From: Delphinus delphis | Lineage: Eukaryota; Chordata; Mammalia; Artiodactyla; Delphinidae | NCBI RefSeq assembly: GCF_949987515.2 | Contig: NW_027192673.1 | Span: 739,001 to 803,000, forward strand | Direction of reading: 5' to 3' | Length of the DNA stretch: 64,000 bases | Shown here: one piece after another, positions 26,507-37,777 of the stretch | Layout of the letters: every line of letters begins with the position of its first letter | How positions within the stretch are numbered: the first letter of the stretch is position 1 | Notes under the pieces: generated by a model | The model's database searches: none | Told to the model about the DNA's origin: nothing | What the model saw: the letters and a program-made list of their open reading frames with translations, nothing else | Position numbers and translations under genes: made by a program

Positions 26507-28086
26507 TTGGCCAAAAAGGGCGTATGCGTTTTTTCCTGAATATATTCAGGAAAAAACGCATACGCCCTTTTTGGCCAACCAAGCAAGCTTGCAAAGGAAA
26601 TCTGCACTACAATGAAGTCTCACTTCCCCCCGGTCAAAAGGGCCATCTGAAAAAAGTGTAAAATCCAGAAAGGCAGGACAGGCCATGGAGAACTGGGAGC
26701 CTTGTTATGCTGATGGGCGGGATGTAAATTGCCAACAGACACTCGGGAGAAGTGTATGGTGTTTCCTGAAACATCTAAAAAACAAAGCAACAGAGCCTAG
26801 GGCACTTCCACTTATGGTCCTATAGTTTAGGGAAATTAAAATCAAAAAGACACAGCCACCCCAAAGTTTGGGACGCCTCCGTTTACAAGAACCTCGTTTA
26901 CCGTACAAGTTCAATATCACAGAAAGTGAAAAATGGATAAAGAACTTGTGGTACTTACTTACAATGCAGTATCACTCAGCAATGAAATCTATGTCATCAG
27001 GCCCGTAGCAGCATGATGAGTGGATTCAGGTACGATGATTCTAACTGAAATAAGTCACACAGAAAAAGAAACATCATAAGATATCACTAATACACGGAAT
27101 GTAAACTTGGCTACACAGTAACTGCATTCCAAAACAGAACAGGGTCTCAAATTTAGAAAACCAACTTATTCTTGCTTAAGGGGAAAGGTGAGTTGGGGTG
27201 CTGCATAAAACCAGAGATTGAAATGAGAACAGATAAAGTTCCTTAAGCCAAATATGGAATAGACAAGAGCTACTCCTTGCTCAACGAAATGGACTCAAAA
27301 CCCGATATTAAACGCCTAAGAATGTACCTGACTAGTAAGTATCTTAAAACCTATGGATTGCTATGTCTCCGAAAGAGAATCAAGCATGTGTACAGGGGCA
27401 TAAACGCAGCAGTGATAGGATTGGAGAGATTCGGTGAGCAAATGAAGACCCTTTGAAGTCATATTGCATGGTACCCATTCCACGGGTTTCAACTCCCCAG
27501 GTTTTAGGTATTCTTCCTTCAGCTAAAATATGCATGTGGAACCCAGAGTATGATCAACCATGTGATCGGGAGACGTGTTCAAATATGTCTCAGTTTTCCT
27601 CCCCTGGTACTCGGGTGCAACATTCCAGACGCTTTACTAACACTCTCCCCAGTTGGAGAGTCAGTCCCTTTAACCTCCTGTTTGGCCCAGTTTGCAATTT
27701 CTGCGGAAGATGAACAGGAATAGCGAGAACCAATGAGAGACTAGCTGGAGGTGTCTGGACGGGCAAATTTAACTCTCATTTCCCACCAGGAGGAGGAAAT
27801 AACCAAAGGCTCAGGGTGCCGTGCCAGAACCAGATTAGGGCCTGAAGCCATCCTGCGGTGTTGCGGCCAGGTCACAAGAAAGCGAGTTGAAGAAAGGAGC
27901 TCAGGGGCACTGTAATTCACAAACCTGCAGAGTTATAAATGACAGCTATCGTCCAAAAATAGACTGAAGTAAGGCTGCCAAGAGGACTTGAAAGCGGGGC
28001 AGAATTGCAGGAAACCGATTTCAGGAGGTAGACAGGAATTGCATTGAAAGCATAGGAAAAGAGGCAGAACGTCCACAATGATGCAC
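26507..28086 (+). repeat. Satellite monomer M17, subtype 1, palindrome perfect
   Basis: Length is 1,580 bp. It is the first member of a third 1-2-2 trimer (M17-M19). Confidence 0.92.
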
Positions 28087-29662
28087 TTGGCCAAAAAGAG
28101 CGTATGCGTTTTTTCCTGAATATATTCAGGAAAAAACGCATACGCCTTTTGGCCAACCAAGCAAGCTTCCAAAGGAAATCTGCACTGCAATGAAGTCTCA
28201 CATCCCCCCGGTCAAAAGGGCCAACTGAAAAAAGTGTAAAATCCAGAAAGGCAGGACAGGCCATGGAGAACTGGGAGCCTTGTTATGCTGATGGGCGGGA
28301 TGTAAATTGCCAACAGACACTCGGGAGAAATGTATGGTGTTTCCTGAAACATCTAAAAAACAAAGCAACAGAGCCTAGGGCACTGCCACTTATGGTCCTA
28401 TAGCTAGGGAAATTAAAATCAAAAAGACACAGCCACCCCAAAGTTTGGGACGCCTCTGTTTACAAGAAAACCGTTTACAGTACAAGTTCAACATCGCAGA
28501 AAGTGAAAAATGGATAAAGAAGTTGTGGTATTTACTTACAAAGCAATATCACTCAGCAATGAAATCTATGTCATCAGGCCCTTAGCAGCACAATGAGTGG
28601 ATTCAGGTATGATGATTCTAACTGAAATAAGTCACACAGAAAAAGAAACATCATAAGATATCAGTAATACACGGAATGTAAACTTGGCTACACAGGAACT
28701 GAATTACAGAACAGAACAGGGTCTCAAATTTAGAAAACCAACTTATGCTTGCTTAAGGGGAAAGGTGAGTTGGGGTGCTGCATAAAACCAGAGATTGAAA
28801 TGAGCACAGATAAAGTCCTTAAGTCAAATATGGAATAGACAAGAGCTACTCCTTGCTCAACGAAATGGACTCAACACCGCATATTAAACGCCTAAGAATG
28901 TACCTGACTAGTAAGTATCGTAAAACCTATAGATTGCTATGTCTCCGAAAGAGAATCAAGCATGTGTACAGGGGCATAAACGCAGCAGTGATAGGATTGG
29001 AGAGGTTCGGTGAGCAAATGAAGACCCTTTGAAGTCATATTGCATGGTACCCATTCCACGGGTTTCAACTACCCAGGTTTTAGGTATTCTTCCTTCAGCT
29101 AAAACATGCATGTGGAACCCAGAGTATGATCAACCATGTGATTGGGAGACGTGTTCAAATATGTCTCAGTTTTCCTCCCCTGGTACTCGGGTGCAACATT
29201 CCAGACGCTTTACTAACACTCTCCCCACTTGGAGAGTCAGCGCCTTTAACCTCCTGTTTGGCCCAGTTTGCAATTTCTGCGGAAGATGAACAGGAACAGC
29301 GAGAACCAATGAGAGGCTAGCTGGAGGTGTCTGGACGGGCAAATTTAACTCTCATTTCCCACCAGGAAGAGGAAATAACCAAAGGCTCAGCGTGCCGTAC
29401 CGGAACCAGATTAGGGCCTGAAGCCATCCTGCGGTGTTGCGGCCAGCTCAAAAGAAAGCGAGTTGAAGAAAGGAGCTCAGGGGCACTGTAATTCACAAAC
29501 CTGCAGAGTTATAAATGACAGCTATCGTCCAAAAATAGACTGAAGTAAGGCTGCCAAGAGGACTTGAAAGCGGGGCAGAATTGCAGGAAACCGATTTCAG
29601 GAGGTAGACTGGAATTGCATTGAAAGCATAGGAAAAGAGGCAGAACGTCCACAATGATGCAC
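28087..29662 (+). repeat. Satellite monomer M18, subtype 2, palindrome damaged
   Basis: Length is 1,576 bp. The left arm has one G-to-A change; the right arm has lost two bases (CGCCTTTTGGCC). Single-base losses elsewhere explain the remaining shortening. Confidence 0.92.
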
Positions 29663-31242
29663 TTGGCCAAAAAGGGCGTATGCGTTTTTTCCTGAATATA
29701 TTCAGGAAAAAACGCATACGCCCTTTTTGGCCAACCAAGCAAGCTTGCAAAGGAAATCTGCACTACAATGAAGTCTCACTTCCCCCCGGTCAAAAGGGCC
29801 ATCTGAAAAAAGTGTAAAATCCAGAAAGGCAGGACAGGCCATGGAGAACTGGGAGCCTTGTTATGCTGATGGGCGGGATGTAAATTGCCAACAGACACTC
29901 GGGAGAAGTGTATGGTGTTTCCTGAAACATCTAAAAAACAAAGCAACAGAGCCTAGGGCACTGCCACTTATGGTCCTATAGCTTAGGGAAATTAAAATCA
30001 AAAAGACACAGCCACCCCAAAGTTTGGAACGGCTCTGTTTACAAGAACCTCGTTTACAGTACAAGTTCAACATCGCAGAAAGTGAAAAATGGATAAAGAA
30101 GTTGTGGTATTTACTTACAAAGCAATATCACTCAGCAATGAAATCTGTGTCATGAGGCCCTTAGCAGCACAATGAGTGGATTCAGGTATGATGATTCTAA
30201 CTGAAATAAGTCACACAGAAAAAGAAACATCATAAGATATCAGTAATACACGGAATGGAAACTTGGCTACACAGGAACTGAATTACAGAACAGAACAGGG
30301 TCTCAAATTTAGAAAACCAACTTATGCTTGCTTAAGGGTAAAGGTGAGTTGGGGTGCTGCATAAAACCAGAGATTGAAATGAGCACAGATAAAGTTACTT
30401 AAGCCAAATATGGAATAGACATGAGCTACTCCTTGCTCAACGAAATGGACTCAACACCGCATATTAAACGCCTAAGAATGTACCTGACTAGTAAGTATCT
30501 TAAAACCTATGGATTGCTATGTCTCCGAAAGAGAATCAAGCATGTGTACAGGGGCATGAACGCAGCAGTGATAGGATTGGAGAGGTTCGGTGAGCAAATG
30601 AAGACCCTTTGAAGTCATATTGCATGGTACCCATTACACGGGTCTCAACTCTCCAGGTTTAAGGTATTCTTCCTTCAGCTAAAACATGCATGTGGAACCC
30701 CGCGTATGATCAGCCGTGTGAACGGGAGACATGTTCAAATATGTCTCAGTTTTCCTCCCCTGGTACTCGGGTGCAACATTCCAGACCCTTTACTAACACT
30801 CTCCCGACTTGGAGAGTCAGCGCCTTTAACCTCCTGTTTGGCCCAGTTTGCAATTTTTACGGAAGATGAACAGGAATAGGGAGAACCAATGAGAGACTAG
30901 CTGGAGGTGTCTGGACGGGCAAATTTAACTCTCATTTCCCACCAGGAAGAGGAAATAACCAAAGGCTCAGCGTGCCGTGCCGGAACCAGATTAGGGCCTG
31001 AAGCCATCCTGCGGTGTTGCGGCCAGCTCAAAAGAAAGCGAGTTGAAGAAAGGAGCTCAGGGTCTCTGTAATTCACAAACCTGCATAGTTATAAATGACA
31101 GCTATCGTCCAAAAATATACTGAAGTAAGGCTGCCAAGAGGACTTGAAAGCGGGGCAGAATTGCAGGATACCGATTTCAGGAGGTAGACTGGAATTGCAT
31201 TGAAAGCATAGGAAAAGAGGCAGAACGTCCACAATGATGCAC
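29663..31242 (+). repeat. Satellite monomer M19, subtype 2, palindrome perfect
   Basis: Length is 1,580 bp. It is the last fully homogeneous monomer before the island. Confidence 0.92.
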
Positions 31243-32035
31243 TGTGCCAAAAGGGCGTATGCGTTTTTTCCTGAATATATTCAGGAAAAAACGCATACGC
31301 CCTTTTTGGCCAACCAAGCAAGCTTGCAAAGGAAATCTGCACTACAATGAAGTCTCACTTCCCCCCGGTCAAAAGGGCCATCTGAAAAAAGTGTAAAACC
31401 CAGAAAGGCAGGACAGGCCATGGAGAACTGGGAGCCTTGTTATGCTGATGGGCGGGATGGAAATTGCCAACAGACACTCGGGAGATGTGTATGGTGTTTC
31501 CTGAAACATCTAAAAAACAAAGCAACAGAGCCTAGGGCACTTCCACTTATGGTCCTATAGCTTAGGGAAATTAATATCAAAAAGACACAGCAACCCCAAA
31601 ATTTGGGATGGCTCTTTTTACAGAAATCTCTTCTACGGCACAAGTTAAATATCCCAGAGAGCAAATAATGGATAAAGAAGTTGCGGTACTTATGTACAAC
31701 AGAATACCACTCAGCAATGATATCTATGTCACCAGGCCCGTACCAGCATAATGAGTGCATTGAGGCACGATGATTCTAAGTGAAATAAGTCACACAGAAA
31801 AAGAAACATCATAAGGTATCACTAATACACAGAATGTGAACTTGGCTACACATGAACTGAATTACAAAACAGAACAGGGTCTCAAGTTTAGAAAACCAAC
31901 TTATGCCTGCTTAAGGGGGAAGGTGAGTTGGGGTGCTGCATAAAAGCAGAGTTTTAAATTAGCACAGATACCGTTCCATAAGCCAAATATGTAATAGACA
32001 AGAGCTACCCCTTGCTCAACGAAATGGATTCAACA
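31243..32035 (+). repeat. Satellite monomer M20, decaying and truncated edge copy
   Basis: The palindrome's left end is altered (CTGTGCCAAAAGG). Up to ~31,575 it matches the array; beyond that, substitutions rise sharply (for example TACTTATGTACAACAGAATACC near 31,687). The monomer stops at 32,035, where an L1 fragment begins. Its variants near 31,800-31,930 recur in M21. Confidence 0.9.
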
Positions 32036-32720
32036 ATGAGGTATCACCTCACACCTGGTAGAATAGGCATCATTGAAAATCTACAAACAAAAAATGCTGG
32101 AAAGGGTGTGGAGAAAAGGAACCCTCTTCCACTATTGTTGGGAATATAAATTGATACAGTCATTATGGAGAACAATATGGAATTTCTTAAGAAACTAACA
32201 ATAGAATTACCATATGATACAGCAATCCCAGTACTGGACATATACCCAGACAAAACCATAAATCAAAAAGAGTCATTCACCGCAATGTTCATTGCATCAC
32301 TATTTACAATATCGAGGTAATGGAAGCAACCTAAATGCCCACAGACAGACGAATGCATAAAGCTGTGGTGCATATATAAAATGGAATATTACTCAGCCAT
32401 GAAAAGGAATGAAATTGGGTCATTTGTAGAGACGTCGATGGATCTAGAGACTGTCATACAGAGTGAAGTAAGTCAGAAAGAGAAAAACAAATCTTGTATA
32501 TTCATGCATATATGTGGAACCTAGAAAAACTGTACAGATTAACCATTTTGCAAGGCATAAATAGAGCAACAGATGTAGACAACAAACGTATGGACAACAA
32601 GGGGGGAAAGCTTTTGGGGGGGTGGTGGTGGGAGGAGTTGAGAGACTGGGATTGGCATGTATACATTTATATGTATAAAATAGATAACCAATAAGAACCT
32701 GCTGTATAAAAATATAAAAT
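32036..32720 (+). mobile_element. 5'-truncated L1, ORF2 C-terminus and 3'UTR
   Basis: It begins at AATGAGGTATCACCTCACAC, a standard block of mammalian L1 ORF2. It continues through recognisable ORF2 C-terminal codons (MEYYSAMKRNEIGSF near 32,383; VIQSEVSQKEKNK near 32,454) into a G-rich 3'UTR and GTATAAAATAGATAACCAA. Stops and frameshifts disrupt the ORF2 frame, so no functional protein is made. It abuts satellite M20 directly. The family is the cetartiodactyl type. The fragment starts close to the same L1 coordinate at which L1 homology begins inside the satellite monomer. Confidence 0.92.
32601..32637 (+). other. G-run cluster in L1 3'UTR, possible G-quadruplex
   Basis: Runs of six and seven G are followed by GG, GG, GGG and GG within 37 bp. 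Polypurine, quadruplex-prone tracts are a known feature of mammalian L1 3'UTRs. Confidence 0.6.
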
Positions 32721-32925
32721 AAAATTCAAAATTAAAAAGAAGTAAAATTTAAAAAATAAAACAGAAAAAACAATTATTCCCTGCACATACATGTATTTAT
32801 ATGAATAAATTATTTCCATGCTTATATCTGTAAATACAAAAAAGAGGAATAAAATCTACCTTGAACCAAAAACGAAAAAGAGAAAAAAAACACAGAACCC
32901 ACCAGTTACACAGAGGAAAACCGTA
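32721..32925. other. A/T-rich L1 tail and flank
   Basis: A-rich sequence with repeated AAATAAAA-like words, continuing from the L1 3' end and probably a degenerate poly-A tail plus low-complexity flank. No gene is seen. Confidence 0.6.
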
Positions 32926-34220
32926 TCAGGGCACTTGCTCCAGTTGTAAACAATTCTGAAGTTGGTCAGTGGTGGGGAATCGTCTCCCATTCAGCCAGCA
33001 GCCCCCACGCAACAAGCGTCCTCATTGCAAAGCTGGGGCACCGTGCCGAGGCATCTGTGAGTAAACGTGAGCTGAGCCCCAGGCCAGTTGCTGCTGAACT
33101 ATTCCCACCCGTCCCAGGTAAAACACCTGAATATATACAAGGACTTGAAAGCCTAGAGGAAGGGCCATAGAGCCACACGAGTGACAGCATGCCGGCCGAC
33201 TTGGTGCCTGCAGGCCAGCCAGGATGGTCCTGGCCCTGGGTGCTCTTCTGGAAGATTTCCATTTCCCTGCCTGAGATACCCGTCCTGTCCCTGCCCCCAC
33301 TGCTTTTTTCCTTCCTCACCTCTGCCCAGGGAGAAATTCCAGCAGCAGGTATGGGTGACACATCCTCTTCTTTAGCAGGTGGCAGCCTGGCAACTGCTGC
33401 AGAAAGTCCAGCAGAGCCCCACTCACACTGGGCCACCCACAAAGCCGTGGCCTCTCACTCCCTCCCACCAGCCCAGCCCCGAGACTGCTGACAGGGCAGA
33501 GAAAATGGCGTCAGGCACGGCTGCAGGGGCTCTTGCTGCCTGGAGTGGTATTTATATTGATCTCAACCCAGGCACACCTGGGGAGGGCTGGCCGGCACGG
33601 TAAGGCTGCCCAGGTCAGCCAATCATCACCCCTCAGGGGCTCACAGTTGCAGAAAATGGAACTTGCTGAACCGGCCAGGTCCAAGGAACAGGTGTGGGCT
33701 CCTGAGAGTCAGGATAGACAAGGGGCTGCAGCTTTGGCTTGTTTTCTAATCATTTTATCTGGCCCATGAGTGGGAGACAACTTCAAGAAAACCCTCTCCT
33801 AATGAGAGGAACCCAGGAGTCAGGGAGAGGAGGGGTGGGTGGTGGTTGGAGACAGAGGCCTGGTGCCCCGGGTGCAGTGGAAGTCTCTGGAAGACCAGGT
33901 GGAGGGAGGCCTCACGGAGTGATGCCCAGGGTCACAGACCTGTCGCAGCTGCTGTTTGTTAGTTCAAGTCCTGCTCTGAGGTGCTCTGTGTCAGCTCTGA
34001 GCGACAGGTGAGCTGGGGGTGCTCTGCAATGAGGGCTATGTGCACGGTTCCTGTGTGCCCAGCCCTGCCACGGTACCTGCAAGGGTAGCTCTGTATCCTG
34101 GGAGGGGCCTGACCACGAGAGCCCCGTGGGCTGGGGTGGGGGTGGGGTACCTGCCCAGGTGAGCTCCATATTCTGGGATTGGTCTGACCACGAGAGCCCC
34201 ATGGGCTGCTGGGGACCTGG
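32926..34220. other. Unassigned GC-rich single-copy-looking DNA
   Basis: About 1.3 kb, markedly more GC-rich than the satellite and not related to it. Several short overlapping frames lie on both strands (up to 158 codons, minus strand, 32966-33442). They are low-complexity Pro/Ser/Gly-rich translations with no domain I recognise and no matching splice structure. It may be a remnant of the retroviral insertion's 5' side or genomic DNA captured with it. Confidence 0.5.
34072..34208 (+). repeat. Two-copy tandem repeat, ~74 bp
   Basis: GGTACCTGC...GACCACGAGAGCCCCGTGGGCTG is followed from 34,146 by GGTACCTGCCC...GACCACGAGAGCCCCATGGGCTG. The period is 74 bp, with internal differences between the copies. 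It is a minimal minisatellite. Confidence 0.8.
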
Positions 34221-35200
34221 TAAAGGATGTCAGGACAGTCAGTGAAGCCACCGAGGATATACCTCCAGTTGCTCCTAATTCCTACACCCTGCTGGTCATT
34301 CTACCAACCACCAGGACATGGTATTCTGTATTAGTCTTCAATGATGCCTTCTTTTGTATTCCATTAGTCCCAGAGTCACAAGAAATTTTGGCTTGTGAGT
34401 GGCAGGACTCAACATACAACTAAAACAATACTTCCGGGCCGCCTGGCCCCAAGGGTGCAAAAATTCCCACACCATCTTTGGGGAAAGCTTAGCTAAAGAC
34501 CTAAAAGTTCTACCTCTGGAAAAGGAAACCCTCCTTCAATATGCAGACGACATTCTGATCACCAGCCCTACTAAGGAGGCCTCTGAACTACCAAGCCAAT
34601 AAAGGATAGAAGTTGTCCAAGAAAAAGCTCAAATATCACAGACTGCGGTGACCTGCCTGGGCTTCATTCTCACAGAAGGTCAGAGAAGCCCATCCCAGGA
34701 AAGGGAAGAAACCATTTTCAGCCTTACCCCTTTCTAAAACTAGAAGACAGCTTAGGGGTTCCTGGGGAGGCCAGGGTTTGCTGCTTCTGGATCCCTAGCT
34801 ACAGTCTACTAGCTGGGCCTCTATATGAAACACTGAAAGGAAAAGATGATGATCCTTTTGAATAGAATCCAGAAGTGGCCTTTCAAGAATGGAAAGAGCA
34901 GTCAATTCAGACCCTTGCCCTGGAACTCCCTAATTTAGCTAAACCCTTTGACCTTTACATTCCCGGTGAAAGGTGAATCGCCATTGGAGAATTAGTGCAA
35001 AAACTGGGACCACTTGAAATGGAACAATGCAAGAATGCCATCCAGGTAGGATAAACTACGGTCACTAAGGGGCTTGGCCCACTGCCACATCTGGCCAAGA
35101 TACTGGCGGTATCTAAAAACCTGGAAATCAGCAGCCCAAAAGGCCACCTCCCTCCTAAGGGAAAAGGACCCCACGTGGTGGTCCTAACCACCAACCATGC
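34221..35200 (+). pseudogene. Endogenous retrovirus pol remnant (RT and RNase H), broken
   Basis: Class I (gammaretrovirus-like) pol. Translation in shifting plus-strand frames gives reverse-transcriptase blocks: YTLL (~34,281), NDAFFCIPLVPESQ (~34,341), GESLAKDL (~34,480), the catalytic box YADD at 34540-34551, and a TCLGFIL block (~34,653). A connection/RNase H-like stretch with LAKPFDLYIPG follows near 34,937. Stops after ~34,420 and 34,600, at 34,863 and near 34,974, plus frameshifts, break it. The longest open piece is 67 codons (34399-34602). No gag or protease is seen upstream, and no integrase follows. It is an inactive fossil. Confidence 0.85.
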
Positions 35201-35700
35201 CCTGAAGTTGCAGGGTTCGCTCCGTGGGCACACCGACCTCGAGTGAGGAGGCCCTCCAACTCCAACACCCAGAGAGATAACCGGGGGCAACAGGGCACCA
35301 TGACGACTCGTGTGAACATCACTTGACCTGGAGTTTCTCTCATAAAACAACAAGAGTGTGTCCCAAAAGAGTAGACTACTGCTTGCAGGACTTACTGCAC
35401 CCAGAGGGGAGCTAATAATCTTGGCGGGGGAACAGTATACCACACTGTCACCATAGAAAAGCCGACAGACACCGTGATGATGGTGGCCAATAAGACCGGC
35501 TGGACTCCTGTTTACTTCAAAAGGCTGTTGACTCAGTAGCCATCATGGTCCTTGATCACCACTGACCCTGGACTGTCTGGGAGTTGAGCGGGCAGGGCTC
35601 TGACACCTGGTGCTGTTTGTACGTTAATTCAGGGGCCTAACTGAAGAAAGCGCAGACTACTGGTCAGAGCATCTAGGCTGGCAGAGACGGTCAGCCTAAG
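35201..35700 (+). pseudogene. Endogenous retrovirus env remnant, TM region scrap
   Basis: After the RNase H-like stretch only a few hundred bases precede the LTR-like end, so integrase and most of env are deleted. A degenerate transmembrane-subunit segment is visible: LQKAVDSVAIMVLDHH near 35,517, then a CC pair at 35611-35616 in the context DTWCCLYVNSG. This corresponds to the conserved cysteine motif of gammaretroviral TM. Stop codons interrupt it. The part from 35,201 to 35,500 is less certain. Confidence 0.6.
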
Positions 35701-36475
35701 GTGGCTGAACAAATGTGGGGCGGGGTGAAACCGGCCCCCACAGCGTCTCTGCACATCTCTTTCCTGGACCCTTAAAGGTCATTAGAATCTATAACACTTC
35801 CAATGCTGGTGCTCAGGTGGACGAGCAGGGAGGCAGGGGTCCTGGGGACAATCAACGTCACCGGGAGGCTGCTGGGGAGAAGCTCTGACCCTCGCCCCAG
35901 GGTATGAGGGCTCCCAACTCAGCACTCAGCAGTTACAGAAGAAGGGTCTGCACCCTCAGCACTCCAAGAATGAGGAACGGGACAAAAGGCAGAGGAGGGG
36001 TTTGTCCCCAGCAAAGCCCATTAAAAATCCCTGGGAGATAAAAATAGAATCTGGGCAATAAAGTCAAGTCTAACCTTTTTTATCCTTTGTGCTTTGTCTA
36101 ATTTCACGTGCTCCTAGGGTCCCGCATGCAGAGGTTCCACACCCGGCACTTCAGACCAGATTTCCTAGTGCAGAATGGCTGGGTCGACACCTCAGCTCCT
36201 GGGGCCCAGTGCAGACTCCACGATATAGAGCCTGAGCTACAGCCAACCCAGCCCTCGAGAGCTCCGCCGCCTCCCTCCCTCCCACTGACTCTGACAGGAT
36301 CTCTACACAGCAGCCCAGCCCACAGCCCACGGGGTAGTGCATGCTCTCACCTTTCCATTCTCTGATCAAAATATAAAGTTTCCTTTGCTTGTGAACCAAA
36401 CTCAGTCTCGATCTGTTGGCCCCAATGACACTGGGCAGGGGGACACTTGTTGGGGTCCACTCTGGAGGATCAGTA
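35701..36475 (+). mobile_element. LTR-like 3' end of the endogenous retrovirus
   Basis: Follows the env scrap in the place of a 3' LTR. Possible signals are CAATAAAGTCAAG near 36,056 and ATAAAGTTTCCTTTGCTTG near 36,372, followed by a G/C-rich end containing TTGGGGTCCACTCTGGAGG near 36,451. The pattern of AATAAA-type signal, pyrimidine-rich stretch and U5-like end is usual for class I LTRs. Exact borders and target duplications are not evident, and no matching 5' LTR was found in the island. Confidence 0.45.
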
Positions 36476-36804
36476 ACAGAAATTGAGACTATTGTAACCT
36501 CAATGAACAGATGTGTGAGCCAAACTGTAGTTAACATAGAACAGTGTATAAGGCTCGGGTAAAATAAGATGTTTTTAACACTTCCATTTGATATTTCCAT
36601 CACTTTTTATAAGCAAGTTCAGTGAAAAGGTTTGTCTTATTTGTCAGGTCAATATTAGAGAAACGAAGTGATTTCTTTCCAAGGATGTACAGCTAATAAT
36701 CTTGGTTAAACCTTCAATCTTGTTTTAAATGCTTTTCCATTGAAAATGATACCTCTCTTTCAGCTCCCCCATTTCTGAGAAGTATAAAATCTTATAATTT
36801 ATTA
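36476..36804. other. Unassigned A/T-rich DNA
   Basis: No repeat family or coding potential recognised. It lies between the LTR-like end and an L1 3'UTR scrap. Confidence 0.5.
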
Positions 36805-36985
36805 TTACCAAAGGGGAAAGGTGGGAGGAGGGATAAATTAACAGTTTGGAATGAACACATACACACTGCTATGTATAAAATAGATCATCAACAAGGAACT
36901 ACTGTATAGCACAGGGAACTACACTCAACATTTTGCAATAACCTATAAGGGGAAATAATCTGAAAAAGAATAGATATTTTTATTG
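36805..36985 (+). mobile_element. L1 3'UTR fragment
   Basis: It reads ACCAAAGGGGAAAGGTGG, then CACACTGCTATGTATAAAATAG, ACTGTATAGCACAGGGAACT and TCTGAAAAAGAATAGATATT in that order. This is the cetartiodactyl L1 3'UTR up to just before its poly-A. It shows the intact form of the 3'UTR words that are decayed in the satellite monomers. Confidence 0.85.
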
Positions 36986-37184
36986 ACATCATCTATCAAT
37001 GACAGTTAAAGTGTAGCCTAAGGGAAGCTGGTGGTGAGTGCTTCTGACCCTGAAGACTTCAATCATCTAAAGTTTGGACTCTGCCTACTTCCCAAGGCCC
37101 TTAATGAACATATGTGTAGCCGTAGCTTAAAAACTTCCCCAGTTTGGGTTTCGGGGAGACACTGATTTTGAAAAAGCCCTGGTG
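36986..37184. other. Unassigned DNA between L1 scrap and relic satellite
   Basis: Nothing recognised; the satellite match becomes visible from about 37,185. Confidence 0.4.
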
Positions 37185-37777
37185 TTCTCCTTACATGAAT
37201 GGGACTCTTCCTACTGCTAAAACATGTCTGTCACACCCAGAGGATGGTATACCGTCTGATCGGGAAGAGTTTGGAAAAGGCATCTCATCTCCTCATCTCC
37301 TGGTGCTCGGGTTCACCCCTCCAGCGTCTTTACTAACAGTCTCCCCACTTGGAGATGTCAGCACTGTCAACATCCTGTTGCGTACAGTTTGGAATTTGTC
37401 CAGAGGATGAAGCGGAAGGATGAGGAACAATGAGAGACAAGTCCTAGGTGTTCAGACAGGCACATGTCACTCTAATTTCCAATCAGGAAGACGAATTGAC
37501 CAAAGGCTAGGGTTGCCCATGGAAACAGTATAGGGCTTGAGGAAATCCCGCTGCTTTGTGACCAGTTCCCATAAACACGAGTTGAACAATGGAACTCAGG
37601 GGCAGTAAAATTCACAAAACTGCAGAGTTGAAAATATCCATCACTGAAAAATGTCTTGAGGAAAGTCAGAGAAAAGGACTTGTAAGCAAGGGAGAATGGC
37701 AGGAAAGGGATTTGAGGAGGTAGAAAGGACTCGCCATTAAGCACAAGAAAAGGAGCTGAACATTGCCAACATTGCAG
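37185..37777 (+). repeat. Relic satellite monomer D1, 5'-truncated, diverged
   Basis: It matches only the non-L1 part of the unit: CTACTGCTAAAACATG, GATCGGGAAGAG, CTTTACTAACAGTCTCCCCACTTGGAGA, ATGAGAGACAAG. Many substitutions are present. It precedes the relic palindrome of D2 with the usual spacing. Confidence 0.85.

Larger units (their letters stand above)
1..31575 (+). repeat. Satellite array A, ~1,579-bp head-to-tail monomers
   Basis: Palindromes that mark each monomer start at 1248, 2825, 4404, 5984, 7564, 9144, 10724, 12294, 13874, 15453, 17032, 18610, 20190, 21770, 23349, 24928, 26507, 28087, 29663 and 31243. The spacing is 1,576-1,580 except for one copy of 1,570. All copies have the same orientation and look more than about 95% alike by eye. 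The period matches my recollection of the delphinoid common cetacean satellite. Homogeneity is lost abruptly near 31,575, inside the last monomer. Strand is given as the direction of the L1-derived part. Confidence 0.95.

Noticed and set aside
1..31575. CRISPR-like array of regularly spaced palindromic repeats
   Set aside because: The whole 1.58-kb unit repeats, not a short repeat with unique spacers, and the DNA is mammalian.
32966..33442. 158-codon minus-strand frame in the GC-rich island
   Set aside because: Low stop density is expected in GC-rich DNA. Several overlapping frames on both strands are equally open, and no domain or splice context supports it.
34399..34602. Open frame containing YADD as a possible functional reverse transcriptase gene
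   Set aside because: Only 67 codons, flanked by stops and frameshifts; it is a fragment of a dead retroviral pol.
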